DNA of 33,209 nt from Pseudomonadota bacterium (lineage in GTDB: Bacteria; Desulfobacterota; Desulfobulbia; Desulfobulbales; SURF-16), in contig JAUVQZ010000003.1 in NCBI GenBank assembly GCA_030597865.1, forward strand, positions 1 to 33,209. The letters are read 5' to 3'. Below, piece by piece: positions 32,661 to 33,209 of the stretch; the stretch's first letter is position 1; every line of letters starts with the position of its first letter. The translations under genes were made by a program, and so were the position numbers. A model generated the notes under the pieces. That model was not told the DNA's origin. It did no database searches and saw nothing but the letters and a program-made list of their open reading frames with translations.

Positions 32661-33209
32661 ATGCTGCTCATCTTCCCCCCTGTTGCCAAGCCGTGCGAGC
32701 CGCCGGCCGGTATTGCCCTCCTTGCCGGGATTCTGCATGGCCACGGTTTGCCCTGCACCTTGCTGGACGCCAACCTTGAAGGCCTACTTCATCTGCTTGA
32801 TTCGCCCCCTGCTCCCTCCGACACCTGGGGCCGCCGTGCCTGCCGTGGCCTGGATGCCAATCTAGCTCGCCTCAAAGATCCGCAACTCTATACCAACCCG
32901 GATCGTTACCAGCGTGCGGTGGCCGATGTCGGCCGGGTTCTTGACCTCATTGGCCGGCCCCATGGCCTGGGTTTGAGTCTCGCCAACTACCAGGATCAGG
33001 CCTTATCGCCGCTGAAAAGTGCGGACCTGCTGCGGGCCGCGGCAACACCCGAGTCAAACATCTTCCACCCCTATTTCAGCCAACGGTTGCCCGGCCTGAT
33101 CGCGGCCCAGAGGCCCAAGCTGGTGGGTATCTCCCTCAACTACCTGAGCCAGGCCATCACCACCTTTGCCCTGATCGGCTTTTTGAAGAAAAAATATCCC
33201 AGCCTGCCC
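32661..33209 (+). CDS. B12-binding radical SAM-type protein, N-terminal part
   Basis: The first 183 residues of a protein that runs off the end of the window. It begins MLLIFPPVAKPCEPPAGIA, followed by LLAGILHGHGLPCTLLDAN, the typical start of a cobalamin-binding domain in B12-dependent radical SAM proteins (P-P-x-x-x-P-P-G-I-A-x-L and a hydrophobic strand ending D-A-N). Later GLIAAQRPKLVGISLNYLSQ matches the next Rossmann strand. About 80 residues of insertion (70-150) are unusual but seen in some members. The radical SAM CxxxCxxC would lie beyond the window, so the class is inferred. The start has only a weak ribosome binding site. Confidence 0.75.
   Translation, partial: MLLIFPPVAKPCEPPAGIALLAGILHGHGLPCTLLDANLEGLLHLLDSPPAPSDTWGRRACRGLDANLARLKDPQLYTNPDRYQRAVADVGRVLDLIGRPHGLGLSLANYQDQALSPLKSADLLRAAATPESNIFHPYFSQRLPGLIAAQRPKLVGISLNYLSQAITTFALIGFLKKKYPSLP

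Overview
This window reads as a stretch of chromosome from a Gram-negative, motile anaerobe, most likely a Desulfobacterota (deltaproteobacterial, Desulfobulbales-like) bacterium. That placement is inference. It rests on the dense sigma-54 and PAS signalling genes, chemoreceptors, HD-GYP and roadblock proteins, Cys-rich PAS domains and the overall gene style; no ribosomal RNA gene is present. Most genes are GC-moderate to GC-rich. About 3.7-7.2 kb is visibly more AT-rich.

Layout. 0-3.4 kb holds housekeeping genes: the tail of an MTA/SAH-deaminase-like amidohydrolase, a YqaA/DedA-type membrane protein, a lipoprotein-pcm pair on the minus strand, and a very acidic zinc-ribbon protein. 3.5-3.7 kb holds a tRNA-Phe(GAA) with promoter and terminator. 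Directly behind it, 3.7-7.2 kb looks like an acquired island. It carries a compact minus-strand operon of a GHKL ATPase, a STAS-like DUF4325 protein and a single-pass membrane protein, followed by a truncated gene and a frameshifted REP-associated (Y1/HUH) transposase with inverted ends. 7.2-9.9 kb is a minus-strand operon of a sugar-nucleotidyltransferase-like cytidylyltransferase, a HisC-like PLP enzyme and a CDP-alcohol phosphatidyltransferase, probably a phospholipid or phosphonolipid head-group pathway. 9.9-10.9 kb is a gene graveyard that includes a hemerythrin fragment.

11-29.4 kb is a long signalling region, all on the plus strand. It contains a REC-PAS-AAA-Fis sigma-54 activator, a chemoreceptor followed by a cheW N-terminal remnant, a zinc-ribbon membrane protein, a 1423-residue hybrid kinase (REC, seven PAS, HisKA, HATPase, REC) and its NtrC-type partner regulator. 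After a strong terminator comes a tight cluster: DUF4388-roadblock protein, a small unknown protein, amidoligase, class II glutamine amidotransferase and a second roadblock protein. Next come a cheW C-terminal remnant, a chemoreceptor with two tandem periplasmic CZB zinc-binding repeats, and an HD-GYP response regulator. The end of the window has RNase D (minus strand), a SulP anion transporter and the start of a B12-binding radical-SAM-type protein.

The two most notable systems are the roadblock/amidoligase/glutamine-amidotransferase cluster (21.9-25.9 kb), which suggests an amide-forming modification tied to small-GTPase-type or chemosensory control, and the GHKL/DUF4325/membrane-protein module beside the tRNA (3.9-5.9 kb), which resembles a partner-switching or defence module.
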